Numbered from the stretch's first letter, positions 35,503-45,766 are shown. The stretch is 64,000 nucleotides of DNA from JAGBWK01 sp964462445 (GCA_964462445.1 CAYWXG010000002.1:15686-79685), one strand, 5' to 3'. Program-made: numbers and translations. Notes: generated by a model not told the origin, from the sequence alone.

Positions 35503-36387
35503 ATGAAGGTTGCAATCTACGGAAGTCGTCATCAAGCCGACCATGTCGGTGAAATCGCAAAACTCGTTGTCGATTTGATAGAAAATGGTGATTCGATTGT
35601 GATACATCGTAAACTCTATGATTATTTGGTTGCAAATGTGGGAGAACTTTTCGTTCGAGCTACATCTTCTGTTATGGTGACCGCTGAAACTGGATTTTCT
35701 GCCGATGTCGCTCTCAGTATTGGTGGAGATGGCACATTCTTGCGTACTGCTCAATGGGTTGCAGATTCCGAAATTCCTATTATCGGTGTTAATACCGGGC
35801 GTCTCGGCTTTCTTGCCCCATTTACCATAAAAGAGGCTGCAGATGCAGTAATCACTCATCGTCTTGCCAATTATAAGATAGTGGACCGCTCTCTATTGCG
35901 TGTTGATATCAATTGCGCTGATTTAGACACTTGGCCATATGCTATAAATGAGGTTGCTGTTCTTAAAAAAGATACCGCCTCAATGATAAGTATTGATGCT
36001 CGTATTGACAGAGTGCCTCTTGCCGATTACCTTTGCGACGGACTTATCGTGTCGACACCAACCGGTTCTACCGGTTACAATCTTTCGGTTGGTGGTCCTA
36101 TCATGCAACCACAATCCCCAAGTTTTATATTATCGCCTGTAGCGGCTCATTCTTTAACGATGCGTCCATTGGTCATAGATGATTCGTCGTTACTGACTCT
36201 CAAAGTTTCGTCGCGCACACCCTCTTTCCGCATAAGTCTTGATGGACGTTCTGTTAATTTGCCATGTGGCACGGATATTTATATTTCTCGAGCCAATTTT
36301 GTCGTAAAAACAGTATGTTGTCCCGGACATAATTTCTTCTTTACGTTGCGAAACAAACTTCTTTGGGGCGCAAGTGCAATGGATTAA
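35503..36387 (+). CDS. nadK: NAD kinase
   Basis: Phosphorylates NAD to NADP. From the ATG at 35503 it has 294 residues; the upstream ATG at 35461 would add 14 residues unlike the family. The start MKVAIYGSRHQADHV, the signature GGDGT at 74-78, INTGRLGFLAPF-type sequence (VNTGRLGFLAPF), INEVAVLKKDTASM and STPTGSTGYNLSVGGPIMQP are all present, as is SLDGRSV near the end. It follows the ACT-domain gene by 50 nt. Confidence 0.96.
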   Translation: MKVAIYGSRHQADHVGEIAKLVVDLIENGDSIVIHRKLYDYLVANVGELFVRATSSVMVTAETGFSADVALSIGGDGTFLRTAQWVADSEIPIIGVNTGRLGFLAPFTIKEAADAVITHRLANYKIVDRSLLRVDINCADLDTWPYAINEVAVLKKDTASMISIDARIDRVPLADYLCDGLIVSTPTGSTGYNLSVGGPIMQPQSPSFILSPVAAHSLTMRPLVIDDSSLLTLKVSSRTPSFRISLDGRSVNLPCGTDIYISRANFVVKTVCCPGHNFFFTLRNKLLWGASAMD

Positions 36388-36414
36388 TTAGGTATTATAT
36401 AGAAGGGGAGTGCG

Positions 36415-37134
36415 GTGCGGAAAATATTACACCATAAAGAATTAGGTGATATAATAGTGACATTTAAGTCCAACGCTCGGAGCTTTATAGCACGTTGGAG
36501 TTCGAATGGTCTTACGGTTACGGCTCCGGTGATGGCTTCCGATGCCGACGTCCAATCTGCACTCAATCGATTGTTGCCTCAAATTCTTGCCGCTAAAAGT
36601 CGAGATGCTCAGTTTGTTAAGTATTATGAAAATCAAGAAATTAAACTCGATGGATTATTGATTATCATAATGCGTCAGCACTTGCGTAGTGATAGTATTT
36701 TAATTAAGCAGAATACTATAGAGTTGGTTACAATTGCAGTTGGAGTTGATTTGGACTTCGATGATATTAAAACATCACAATTTATATCAAAGGCACTTAA
36801 GAGGATAGCTCGGAAAAATGCAGCGCGAATACTTTTGCCGCGTGCGCGTCAATTAGCCGAAACCTTGCATTGCAATCCGTCGGCATGGGAAATTTCGTCA
36901 GGGAGTCGGGTTTTAGGTCAATGTAACAGCTCACGTTGCATTAAATTGTCCTACATGTTGATATTCCTTCCTCAGGATTTGCGCGATTATATAATTTGTC
37001 ATGAATTGGCACATCTTGCCGAGTTCAATCACAGCCCTCGATTCCATGAAATTTGTAATAGCTTTCTTGGAGGTAAAGAAAAAGAATTGATAAAAAAACT
37101 TAAAACATATCATTGGCCGCTCATCCGCAAATAA
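36415..37134 (+). CDS. YgjP-like zinc metalloprotease (SprT/WSS1-type fold)
   Basis: A 239-residue cytoplasmic protein with the motif ICHELAHLAEFNHSPRFHEI (H196, H200), the DUF45/YgjP M48-like metalloprotease signature. The N-terminal half is a beta-rich domain (FKSNARSFIARWSSNGLTVTAP). The start is a GTG at 36415 preceded by AGAAGGGGAG at 36401-36410, an unusually good Shine-Dalgarno site for this genome that decides the start. The cellular substrate is not established. It follows nadK by 27 nt. Confidence 0.82.
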   Translation: MRKILHHKELGDIIVTFKSNARSFIARWSSNGLTVTAPVMASDADVQSALNRLLPQILAAKSRDAQFVKYYENQEIKLDGLLIIIMRQHLRSDSILIKQNTIELVTIAVGVDLDFDDIKTSQFISKALKRIARKNAARILLPRARQLAETLHCNPSAWEISSGSRVLGQCNSSRCIKLSYMLIFLPQDLRDYIICHELAHLAEFNHSPRFHEICNSFLGGKEKELIKKLKTYHWPLIRK

Positions 37135-37282
37135 CCCACGCTTAATCGTTTTTACATTATATGAAAAGAAAAAAATTTAGACCTTATACAACTTTTTTTG
37201 TACCTTTGCGGTCATATTATAGGAGAAACTATCTCTGTTTCTCTCGTTTATCTTCACGTAGTAGAGTAATATACAGCATATT

Positions 37283-39628
37283 ATGATAAAGAATCTCGTT
37301 ATAGTAGAGTCCCCTGCAAAAGCTAAGACTATTGAAAAATATCTCGGCTCCGATTTCAAAGTGATGTCGAGCTATGGGCATATTCGCGACCTTAAAAAGA
37401 AAAGTTTCAGTATAGATGTCAATAATAATTTTGCGCCACTCTACGAAATTCCGTCAGATAAGGTGCAACTTGTTTCAGAGCTAAAAAAAGCAGCGACTCA
37501 AGCAGAGATTGTATGGCTCGCTTCCGATGAGGATCGTGAGGGGGAAGCTATTGCTTGGCACTTATTTGAGGTGCTTGAATTGGATGCTGCAAAAACTCGA
37601 CGTATAGTTTTTCACGAAATCACCAAAAGTGCGATTCTATATGCAATCGAAAATCCTCGTGAGATTAATTTAAATCTCGTTGATGCTCAGCAGGCTCGAC
37701 GTGTTCTTGACCGTATTGTAGGTTTTGAGTTGTCACCGGTGTTATGGAAAAAAATCAAGCCGGCACTTTCCGCGGGGCGAGTGCAGTCGGTAGCTGTTCG
37801 CTTGATTGTTGAGCGAGAAAATGAAATAAAGAATTTTGTTCCCGAGCAATATGTGCGTCTCACTGCTGATTTCTTGGCGGGAGATAAACCGCTACACACG
37901 GAGTTTTCGCATCGTCTTCCCGATATGAAAGTTGCCGAGGAATTTCTTAAAGTAAGTGCCGATTCTAAATTTACAGTTGGCGAAATTGCTGTTAAACCTC
38001 TAAAGAAATCACCGGCACCTCCTTTCACTACTTCAACTTTGCAACAAGAGGCTGCACGAAAACTTGGGTTTACTGTTTCTCAGACTATGATGATAGCGCA
38101 GCGACTTTATGAGTCAGGGCACATAACCTATATGCGTACCGACTCAGTTAATCTTTCAGCTCTCGCTATCAATACAATATCAAAGGAAATAACAGAGAAT
38201 ATAGGAGAACAATACCTTAAAGTGCGCCACTATCACACATCTTCAAAAGGAGCACAAGAAGCTCATGAAGCAATTCGTCCCACATATGTAGACCGAGCAA
38301 CTATCGAAGGTACTTCTCAAGAAAAAAGACTTTATAATCTTATACGAAAGCGAACTATCGCTTCGCAAATGGCCGATGCTATTATCGAAAAAACTACTAT
38401 CGATATTGAATGTCGACCGGCATCTGCTTCTGCGCTACCTGTTGATGGTCATTTTGTTGCGTCGGGCGAGGTTATTAAATTTGATGGATTCCTAAAAGTC
38501 TATATGGAGGGTCGCGATGATGAAGAATCTGACAGCGAGCAGTCTTCACTTCCCAATGTCGTTCCTGCTCAGGTCCTTGATTTGGACGGAATGAAAGCCA
38601 CTCAGAGATACACATCTAAGCCGTTGCGTTACAATGAAGCTACTCTTGTAAAGAAAATGGAGGAATTAGGTATTGGGCGTCCCTCTACCTATGCTCCCAC
38701 AATATCTACAATTCAACAACGAGAATATGTGGAACGTGGCGACCGCCCCGGAGCTAAACGCGAAATTGAAGTTATAGCTTTTCGAAAAGGTAAAATTACT
38801 CATCGCAAAGCAACAGAAACCTACGATGCGGAAAAAGGTAAGCTACTCCCTACCGATATTGGCGTAGTTGTCAATGATTTCCTTACAGAATACTTCCCCG
38901 ATATTCTTGATTATAATTTCACTGCTAAAATAGAGCAGAAATTTGATGATATTGCTGAGGGAAATCTTGTTTGGGATAATGAGATTGCCAACTTCTATAA
39001 AGATTTCCACCCTGTTGTAGATAACGCCATGTCAATGCGCCTCGAGCACAAAGTTGGCGAGCGTGTTTTGGGGGTTGATCCTGTTTCAGGAAAGCAGGTG
39101 AGTGTTAAAATCGGCCGATTCGGGCCGCTTGTCCAAGTTGGAGAAGGAGATAAAGATGAAAAGCCACGTTTTGCATCATTGCTAAAAGGGCAATCTGTGC
39201 AGACAATTACTCTAGAAGAAGCGTTGAAACTTTTTGATTTCCCGCGCATTATCGGGGAATTCGAAGGTGATGATGTTACTATCGCAATCGGCAAATATGG
39301 TCCCTACATCAAGCATGCCGGTGCATTTACTTCCATTCCAAAGGATATTGCCCCCGAGGAAATAACTATAGACCAAGCTGTCGAGCTTATTAATGAGAAG
39401 CGAGTTGAAGCACAAAAACGAGTTGTTCGTACATTTGATGAAGACCCAGATGTGCAAATTTTGAATGGTCGTTATGGTATATATATTGCCTGCAAAAAGA
39501 ATAACTATAAGATACCCAAAACAGTGGCTGACCCGGCATCTCTTACTCTTGAAGAATGTAGGGAAATAATAGCTGCTCAAGATGTAGCACCCAAGAAAGC
39601 TCCACGTCGTGTCGCTCGTAAAAAATAA
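37283..39628 (+). CDS. topA: DNA topoisomerase I
   Basis: Relaxes negative supercoils through a 5'-phosphotyrosine link. The 781 residues include the Toprim domain (NLVIVESPAKAKTIEKYLG, SDEDREGEAIAWHL), the core with ALSAGRVQSVAVRL, and active-site Tyr283 in HITYMRTDSVNL. The C-terminus has at least three TopA repeat units (GRFGPLVQVG, GKYGPYIKHAG, GRYGIYIACKKNNYKI) and a basic tail (KKAPRRVARKK) instead of four-Cys zinc fingers. A TACCTTTG box at 37201-37208 with a weak TTTA -33 is the likely promoter. Confidence 0.97.
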   Translation: MIKNLVIVESPAKAKTIEKYLGSDFKVMSSYGHIRDLKKKSFSIDVNNNFAPLYEIPSDKVQLVSELKKAATQAEIVWLASDEDREGEAIAWHLFEVLELDAAKTRRIVFHEITKSAILYAIENPREINLNLVDAQQARRVLDRIVGFELSPVLWKKIKPALSAGRVQSVAVRLIVERENEIKNFVPEQYVRLTADFLAGDKPLHTEFSHRLPDMKVAEEFLKVSADSKFTVGEIAVKPLKKSPAPPFTTSTLQQEAARKLGFTVSQTMMIAQRLYESGHITYMRTDSVNLSALAINTISKEITENIGEQYLKVRHYHTSSKGAQEAHEAIRPTYVDRATIEGTSQEKRLYNLIRKRTIASQMADAIIEKTTIDIECRPASASALPVDGHFVASGEVIKFDGFLKVYMEGRDDEESDSEQSSLPNVVPAQVLDLDGMKATQRYTSKPLRYNEATLVKKMEELGIGRPSTYAPTISTIQQREYVERGDRPGAKREIEVIAFRKGKITHRKATETYDAEKGKLLPTDIGVVVNDFLTEYFPDILDYNFTAKIEQKFDDIAEGNLVWDNEIANFYKDFHPVVDNAMSMRLEHKVGERVLGVDPVSGKQVSVKIGRFGPLVQVGEGDKDEKPRFASLLKGQSVQTITLEEALKLFDFPRIIGEFEGDDVTIAIGKYGPYIKHAGAFTSIPKDIAPEEITIDQAVELINEKRVEAQKRVVRTFDEDPDVQILNGRYGIYIACKKNNYKIPKTVADPASLTLEECREIIAAQDVAPKKAPRRVARKK

Positions 39629-39641
39629 TTCATAACTCAAT

Positions 39642-40562
39642 ATGAAGCCACTTAAATCAAAGCCCGGTGCTGAGCGTCGTCGCTTCTCTCCTGATGTCAT
39701 TGAAACTTATACCCCGTCGGAGGAAACAACGTTGTTGAATTTCCTATTTGCTGCGATGCCTCAGCGCAAACGCACTAATGTCAAGGAATTACTTCAACAC
39801 AATCAAATTAAAGTAAACAGTCTTGTAGTTACTCAATTTGATACCCCGATTTCTTCTGCCGACACTATCTATGTGAATCTCACTCGCGAATTCCCTCGTT
39901 TTTATAATCGCAGACTTAGCATTGTCTACGAGGACGATGATATTGTAGTTGTAAACAAAGGTTATGGACTTCTATCTATGGGCAATGATAAAGTCAAAGA
40001 GGGAACGGCTTACTCTATTCTGAAAGAATACATCAAATGGGTTGACCCACGACAAAAAATATTTATCGTTCACCGTCTCGACCGCGACACCTCCGGATTA
40101 ATGATGTTCGCTAAATCTATCGAGGCAAAAGAGGCTATGCAACACAATTGGAACAACATGGTGCTTAATCGCACTTATGTCGCTGTGGTTGAGGGGAATG
40201 TGGAGAACGATGAGGGAACTGTCCAAACCTACTTGGCCGAAAACTCTAAATTCGAGGTCTATGTCACTGAAAACCCCGAAGAAGGTCAACTCGCCGTCAC
40301 CCGCTACAAAGTGCTGAACCGTAAAAAGGGATACTCCCTCTTGGAACTTGAACTCGACACCGGTCGTAAAAACCAGATTCGCGTTCACATGAAACATATC
40401 GGGCACTCCATCATTGGCGACCGTCGTTATGGTGCTAAGACAAGCCCCATTCATCGCCTTGCTCTTCATGCCCGTACTCTTCGATTCGTACATCCAATTA
40501 CTCGTCGTGAGATGAATTTTTCTACTCCGATTCCAATCTCATTCCAAAAAATGACGAAATAA
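39642..40562 (+). CDS. RluA-family pseudouridine synthase with S4 domain
   Basis: Isomerises uridines in rRNA (RluC/RluD group). In 306 residues it has a basic N-terminal segment, an S4-like RNA-binding domain (LLNFLFAAMPQRKRTNVKEL, HNQIKVNSLVV) and the catalytic HRLDRDTSGLMMFAKS with Asp147. It ends with LLELELDTGRKNQIRVHMKH, GDRRYGA and LALHARTLRFVHP. The target uridine cannot be assigned. It starts 13 nt after topA, so it is probably cotranscribed. Confidence 0.92.
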   Translation: MKPLKSKPGAERRRFSPDVIETYTPSEETTLLNFLFAAMPQRKRTNVKELLQHNQIKVNSLVVTQFDTPISSADTIYVNLTREFPRFYNRRLSIVYEDDDIVVVNKGYGLLSMGNDKVKEGTAYSILKEYIKWVDPRQKIFIVHRLDRDTSGLMMFAKSIEAKEAMQHNWNNMVLNRTYVAVVEGNVENDEGTVQTYLAENSKFEVYVTENPEEGQLAVTRYKVLNRKKGYSLLELELDTGRKNQIRVHMKHIGHSIIGDRRYGAKTSPIHRLALHARTLRFVHPITRREMNFSTPIPISFQKMTK

Positions 40563-40597
40563 TTACTGATAAATTTTAACTTAAATAAATCAATCCA

Positions 40598-42262
40598 ATG
40601 AAAACATTACAACTTTTTGTGACAGCACTGATCGCTTTTGTAGTAGCATCATGTTCAAGCAAACCGCAACTCACCCACATGCCGGCTAAAGCCGACGGCG
40701 ATTCTAATTGGGGTCTTGTTGATGCGAATGGCGAGTTCTTGATTTCTGATGAATTTGACCATCGTCCATCTCCTGTAATTAATGGACTTTTTTATGTAAA
40801 AGAAGATGGTGGTATTTCTGTCTATAAAGCCGATAAAAAGTTGCGCACCGTGGGCGACCTTGTCGGATTGAAAGGCTGTGGCTACTTGACCGATGGACTT
40901 ATGCCGATAGTTCGAAAGGATGAATGTATCACTTTTGTTGATGCCGAAGGCAAAACTCAATTCGTACTCAAGGATTACAATGGTGTTGAGATAAAGAGAG
41001 TGGCACAAATGTTTATGAATGGTCTCTGTCCGTTTATGACTATTGATGAGAAATGGGGGGCTATCGACACCAATGGAAATGTGGTTATAGAACCTTTGTA
41101 TCGTAATGCTCCATATTTTTCTGAAGATGTGGCTTTGGTGGTAGATGCCAAAACTGAAAAACTATTACTTATCAATCGCTCCGGCAAAACTATAAAAGAA
41201 CTTTCTGACGAAATACGTCGCCCGTCGGTATTTGCCAGTGGTTATGCTGTGGTGAGAATTGATGAAGAAGATGAGGACTCTCGCTATGCTATGGTCGATA
41301 CAAAAGGTGAGATAATAAAACTACCCACTGTTGTAGATGACGTAGAATCATGGAATGACAAATACATAGTATTTGAGAATAGTGAAGGAGATTATGGTTT
41401 GTTGAACTACGATGGCGAAATCCTAATTCGTGCTAAATATGATAATTTGGAAATACTCGCCAACGGACAGATTCTTGGCGAGCGTAGTGGCAAATTTATG
41501 TTTGTTACTGAGGAGGGAGAATCTGAGAAGTTGCCATTCGAGGCCACGTCAGCTATCGAGGCCGCATCGTTGTTCAGCACAATATTAGATTTCAAATTTG
41601 AACTTATTTCTGAGGATTACGACGATATGAGATATCTCCGAAACTATGCCGGAGAGAAGGGGGGAAAAATGTTGGGCAGATTCCGCGGCGAGGTGGAAAT
41701 CGAGACCGTATATTCCGACTATTATGACTACGATGCGGCTTTGAAATCAGTCACCGCATTATTTGATGATAGAGGATTGAAAGGCTATCCATTTGGCTCG
41801 ACTATGGGGAATTATGCCGACTCTGGAAAGTCAAAAAGCTGGTATCGTGGAGATAAATCGATGAGTGTAGATCTTGAAGGTGATAGCTCATATTTCAGAG
41901 TTTCGTCAGCCACCATAAAGTCAAATAATAATGTTGTTTATGATGCAACACCCTATGCAAGCTATTACACATGGGAGTTCAATAACGATGCAAAAATAAA
42001 TTCTATCTCCGTGACGTTGGAGTTTGCATATGACAAGTATCGTGAAGACTTTAATACATATGTAGCTGAAGCTCTAACCAAAAAATTTAACACTACAGTT
42101 GGTACCGATGCCAATTTCGTAAATAATGTGACTACTAATGGATATGATGCTGTTACGATAAGTCTTGATGAATCGGTAGTTTCAGGAACTGAAGTTGTTG
42201 AAGATTGTGTCGTTGAAGTAGATAGTTGTGCCGTAGACACTGTTGTTGCCGCAGCATATTAA
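40598..42262 (+). CDS. WG-repeat lipoprotein
   Basis: A 554-residue lipoprotein (signal ending VVASC, lipid Cys 19). The N-terminal two thirds are WG beta-repeats: NWGLVDANGEFLISDEFD, KWGAIDTNGNVVIEPLYR, RYAMVDTKGEIIKLP and DYGLLNYDGEILIRAKYD. The C-terminal part (from about residue 340) is a different, Tyr/Asp-rich domain I do not recognise. WG proteins are usually surface or periplasmic binding modules, but the partner is unknown. It ends 1 nt before truA, so the two are likely translated from one message. Confidence 0.85.
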   Translation: MKTLQLFVTALIAFVVASCSSKPQLTHMPAKADGDSNWGLVDANGEFLISDEFDHRPSPVINGLFYVKEDGGISVYKADKKLRTVGDLVGLKGCGYLTDGLMPIVRKDECITFVDAEGKTQFVLKDYNGVEIKRVAQMFMNGLCPFMTIDEKWGAIDTNGNVVIEPLYRNAPYFSEDVALVVDAKTEKLLLINRSGKTIKELSDEIRRPSVFASGYAVVRIDEEDEDSRYAMVDTKGEIIKLPTVVDDVESWNDKYIVFENSEGDYGLLNYDGEILIRAKYDNLEILANGQILGERSGKFMFVTEEGESEKLPFEATSAIEAASLFSTILDFKFELISEDYDDMRYLRNYAGEKGGKMLGRFRGEVEIETVYSDYYDYDAALKSVTALFDDRGLKGYPFGSTMGNYADSGKSKSWYRGDKSMSVDLEGDSSYFRVSSATIKSNNNVVYDATPYASYYTWEFNNDAKINSISVTLEFAYDKYREDFNTYVAEALTKKFNTTVGTDANFVNNVTTNGYDAVTISLDESVVSGTEVVEDCVVEVDSCAVDTVVAAAY

Positions 42263-42263
42263 A

Positions 42264-43070
42264 ATGAAACGCTATTTCATAGAGTTGAGTTATGACGGAG
42301 TCGCTTATCATGGGTGGCAGGTGCAACCGGGCGATATCACGGTGCAGCAATGCATTGAAGAGGCTCTTGCTAAAGTGTTGCGCCAACATATTTCCATAGT
42401 GGGAGCCGGGCGCACTGATGCCGGTGTCAATGCTAGGAAAATGATAGCGCATGCCGATCTGCCTGAGGAAATAGTTGAAAAGGACAAGGTGCGATTTATT
42501 CGCTCGCTTAACTCGTTGACAGCTCGTGATATAGCTATTCATGATATTGTTGAGGTAGCCCCTGATGCTCATGCTCGCTTTGACGCACGCCGACGCACGT
42601 ATCGCTACTTCGTGCATCATGGTGCCAACCCTTTTTTACGACATTATTCTCTTAATATTGCTCCGTTGGACTATACTGCGATGAATGAGGCGGCTGCGCT
42701 TCTGCTTGATGTTGAGGATTTTACATCGTTTGCAAAACTGCACACCGATACTCACACCAATATATGCCGTGTTGATACGGCGCGTTGGGTGAAATCCGTA
42801 GCAACAGTTCCTGCAGTTGCGGGAATAGTGGAGGGAGATGGAGTAATCGCTTCAGGGATCGGAGTGGTTGGCAGTCAATATTATTTTGAGATAAGTGCTG
42901 ACCGATTTTTGCGCAACATGGTTCGAGCGGTGGTTGGTACGCTTGTCGAAGTGGGGCGAGGCAAAATGTCAATCGACAAATTTCGACAGGTTATTGCACA
43001 AAAAGATAGATGTGAAGCGGGAACATCTATGCCCGGCAATGCATTATTTCTATGGGATGTAGAATATTAG
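42264..43070 (+). CDS. truA: tRNA pseudouridine(38-40) synthase
   Basis: Forms pseudouridine at positions 38-40 of the tRNA anticodon arm. The ATG at 42264 gives 268 residues; a TTG-initiated upstream start would lie inside the previous gene. FIELSYDGVAYHGWQVQPG, GAGRTDAGVNAR (catalytic Asp52), ARFDARRRTYRYFV, DFTSFAKL and FEISADRFLRNMVRAVVGTL are diagnostic. A strong hairpin terminator follows. Confidence 0.96.
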   Translation: MKRYFIELSYDGVAYHGWQVQPGDITVQQCIEEALAKVLRQHISIVGAGRTDAGVNARKMIAHADLPEEIVEKDKVRFIRSLNSLTARDIAIHDIVEVAPDAHARFDARRRTYRYFVHHGANPFLRHYSLNIAPLDYTAMNEAAALLLDVEDFTSFAKLHTDTHTNICRVDTARWVKSVATVPAVAGIVEGDGVIASGIGVVGSQYYFEISADRFLRNMVRAVVGTLVEVGRGKMSIDKFRQVIAQKDRCEAGTSMPGNALFLWDVEY

Positions 43071-43093
43071 CAGTTGTTTAAACATATAATAGC

Positions 43094-43130
43094 AATAGAG
43101 ATGGCGACCTTTTGGACCGCCATCTCTATT
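43094..43130. terminator. Bidirectional terminator between truA and speA
   Basis: A perfect 13-bp stem AATAGAGATGGCG / CGCCATCTCTATT, with an inner CC/GG closing a small loop; A/T-rich ends serve both strands. Confidence 0.85.
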
Positions 43131-43160
43131 ATTATGATGATAATTTTGGAGAATACGAAG

Positions 43161-45062
43161 TTATCGTTCAAGATAAGTATAGCCGTAAAGGCCGGAGCGA
43201 TAGTTGGATAAGAATTCGCGACCTTCTTCGGCGGTGATTTTGCCTGCTTTCATAGATGCTGTTACCCAACCTTCTACATTGCGCACCAATTTCTTGGGGT
43301 CAAACTGAACATAGTCGAGAACTTCGGCAACTGTTTCGCCATCGATGATTTTGTCAATTTCGTAGCGGTCTTTGTAGACACTGATATGCACGGCGTTGGT
43401 GTCGCCAAAGAGATTGTGCATATCGCCAAGAATTTCTTGATAAGCTCCGGCGAGGAACACTCCTAAATAATAAGGTTCCCCTTGTTTTAGCGAGTGAAGC
43501 ATAAGATAATCGGCGCTACCACCTTGCACAGAGATAAAATGGGCAATTTTACCATCGGAATCGCATGTCATATCTTGAAGTGTTGCCATGCGCGACGGCT
43601 TTTCATCAAGACGCGATAAGGGCATAACGGGGAATAGTTGGTCGATAGCCCAGTGGTCGGGGAGCGATTGGAATAGAGAGAAGTTGCAGAAATATTTGTC
43701 GGGTAGCATACGTGAAACTTTGCGCAATTCTTCGGGCGCATGTTTCATCGTTTGAGCTATGTCGCCTACTTCGCGAGCTATTGACCAGAATAATTTTTCA
43801 ACCATAGCGCGAGTGCGAAGATCGATAAGCCCCAGCGAAAATAAATCGAGAGCCTCCTCGCGAATCTGCAGTGCATCGTGCCAACTTTCAAAAAGTCGTG
43901 GTTGCGGAGATAATTTATCCCATATATCATAAAGTTCTCTGACGAGTTCATGTTCATCATCGCTAATCTCCTCATTGTCCTTCCATTGAGGGAGGGTAGT
44001 GGTTTCCAGAACTTCAAAAACGAGAACTGAGTGATGGGCTGTTAGCGAGCGACCGCTTTCCGTGATGATATTCGGATGTTTGATGTCGTTTTTCTCACAG
44101 GCATCTACTAAAGAATAAACGGCGTCATTGGCGTATTCTTGAATCGCATAATTCATTGAAGATTCCGACGCGGAATTGCGAGTGCCGTCGTAGTCAACAC
44201 CAAGCCCGCCACCTATGTCAACAAAGTCAATGTCGAATCCACTTTTAGATAGTTGAACATAGAATTGCATCGCTTCACGCAGTGCATTCTTAATAAAGCG
44301 AATTTTGGTTATTTGGCTGCCGATATGGAAATGTATTAACTTAAGGCAGTCTTTGATGTCGCGACGTTCGAGATAGTCGAGAGCTTCGAGCAATTCCGAG
44401 GAATTAAGCCCGAATTTTGAGGAGTCGCCGCCGGAGTCTTCCCATTTGCCGGCACCGGTGCTTGATAGCTTAATGCGGATGCCGATGTTGGGGCGTATTT
44501 TGATTCGACGAGAAATGTCGGCAATAAGCTTTAGCTCGTTCATCTTTTCAACAACGAGATAGATGCGACGCCCCATCTTTTGTGCAAGAAGTGCTAATTC
44601 AATATAAGTAGCATCTTTATATCCGTTGCATATAATCAAAGCATCATCGGCAATGTTGGTAGCAAGCACGGCATGCAGTTCCGGCTTTGACCCGGCCTCC
44701 AATCCAATATTGAATTTCTTGCCGTGGCTCACAATTTCTTCCACAACTTGACGCATTTGATTTACCTTAATAGGATATACGATAAAGTTTTGCGCTTTAT
44801 AATTATATTCTTGAGCCGCACGTTTAAAACAATTTGAAATCTTTTCAACGCGGTTGTCGAGAATATCAGGGAAACGAAGTAATACCGGAGCTGTAATATC
44901 GCGCAATTGCAATTCGTCCATAACCTCTTTAAGGTCGACTGACGCATATCCCTCTTTCGGGTTTACGGCAACATGCCCACGCTCATTGATGGTAAAATAT
45001 TGGCGGCCCCATCCTTTGATATTGTATAGTTCGGCGCTGTCTTCAATTTTCCACTTTCTCAT
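43161..45062 (-). CDS. speA: Biosynthetic arginine decarboxylase
   Basis: A PLP enzyme converting arginine to agmatine, entry to putrescine/spermidine synthesis. At 633 residues it is the long SpeA form: YFTINERGHVAVNP, FIVYPIKVNQMRQVV (PLP Lys in YPIKVNQ), NIGLEAGSKPEL, LIHFHIGSQITKIRFIKNAL, VDIGGGLGVDYDGT, TESGRSLTAHHSVLVFEVL, and the C-terminal LAGAYQEILGDMHNLFGDTN. A single-gene unit; a TAAATTTG box on the minus strand at 45126-45133 is a possible -7 element without a matching -33. Confidence 0.97.
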   Translation of the reverse strand: MRKWKIEDSAELYNIKGWGRQYFTINERGHVAVNPKEGYASVDLKEVMDELQLRDITAPVLLRFPDILDNRVEKISNCFKRAAQEYNYKAQNFIVYPIKVNQMRQVVEEIVSHGKKFNIGLEAGSKPELHAVLATNIADDALIICNGYKDATYIELALLAQKMGRRIYLVVEKMNELKLIADISRRIKIRPNIGIRIKLSSTGAGKWEDSGGDSSKFGLNSSELLEALDYLERRDIKDCLKLIHFHIGSQITKIRFIKNALREAMQFYVQLSKSGFDIDFVDIGGGLGVDYDGTRNSASESSMNYAIQEYANDAVYSLVDACEKNDIKHPNIITESGRSLTAHHSVLVFEVLETTTLPQWKDNEEISDDEHELVRELYDIWDKLSPQPRLFESWHDALQIREEALDLFSLGLIDLRTRAMVEKLFWSIAREVGDIAQTMKHAPEELRKVSRMLPDKYFCNFSLFQSLPDHWAIDQLFPVMPLSRLDEKPSRMATLQDMTCDSDGKIAHFISVQGGSADYLMLHSLKQGEPYYLGVFLAGAYQEILGDMHNLFGDTNAVHISVYKDRYEIDKIIDGETVAEVLDYVQFDPKKLVRNVEGWVTASMKAGKITAEEGREFLSNYRSGLYGYTYLER

Positions 45063-45532
45063 CTGTGTCAGTTTGTATGGTTTTGTTATTAAATATTGTT
45101 GTTATAAATATATTAAATAGAATCGCAAATTTAGTAAAAAAATAAATGTAATAGCCATTTACCTTAAAAAAATGATTTATTCATAAATTATATTGTCAAT
45201 ATATTTTATTAATATTTCAATATCTGAGCAATTTTATCTCTTATTGCCGGATGTATTTATGGTTGGAATTTGAAAGTGAACTCGGCTTAAAATGATAAAA
45301 TTAGAGTCGATGAGTAAAAAAAGACGGTTGTGTAACAGTATTGTAATATTAAAAGTCGCGGTTTAAAAAGGGTTATAGCCTCGTTAACAAATATTTGCAT
45401 TTGTAAGTATCGGAAAATCATAGTAATTAGTAATTTTGCGTCGGAAAAGTAGGTCATTTATAAAAAAATGCTTTACTTTGCAAAGCGAATTAAACTAAGA
45501 AAACTATTAATAATTTTTAAAACTTTACGACT
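45063..45532. other. Non-coding region between speA and acpP
   Basis: 470 bases, AT-rich, with no open frame of note. It contains the probable speA upstream box (45126-45133, minus) and two candidate -7 boxes for acpP, TAATTTTG at 45431-45438 and TTACTTTG at 45473-45480, neither with a well-spaced -33. I see no strong hairpin or repeat. Confidence 0.5.
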
Positions 45533-45766
45533 ATGTCAGAAATTGCATCTCGTGTTAAATCAATAATTGTAGACAAACTCGGTGTAGACGAAAACCAAGT
45601 AACAGAAGCAGCAGCATTCACAACCGACCTCGGTGCTGATAGCCTTGACACTGTAGAACTTATCATGGAATTCGAAAAAGAATTCGGAGTAACAATTCCC
45701 GACGAAGACGCAGAAAAGATTGCAACTGTAGGTGACGCTGTTAAATACATCGAAGCTGCGAAATAA
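45533..45766 (+). CDS. acpP: Acyl carrier protein
   Basis: A 77-residue acidic helical carrier of growing acyl chains. DLGADSLDTVELIMEFEKEF has the phosphopantetheine Ser37, and IPDEDAEKIATVGDAVKYI is the usual C-terminal helix. It is followed after 43 nt by fabF, a near-universal pairing. Confidence 0.98.
   Translation: MSEIASRVKSIIVDKLGVDENQVTEAAAFTTDLGADSLDTVELIMEFEKEFGVTIPDEDAEKIATVGDAVKYIEAAK

Noticed and set aside
35449..35859. 136-codon minus-strand frame over nadK
   Set aside because: Overlaps clear nadK motifs including GGDGT; sequence has the Cys/His/Asn bias of an antisense frame.
39212..39700. 162-codon open frame antisense to the topA end
   Set aside because: Shadow of topA and the RluA gene on the other strand; no signal or domain.
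45331..45350. AGTATTGTAATA shared by the acpP upstream region and the frd leader (near 53955)
   Set aside because: Only 12 bases in AT-rich sequence, different distances to the start codons, no third copy noticed; chance is adequate.
45431..45480. Confident acpP promoter
   Set aside because: TAATTTTG and TTACTTTG are present, but neither has TTTG 18-21 nt upstream, so I left them as candidates in the region note only.
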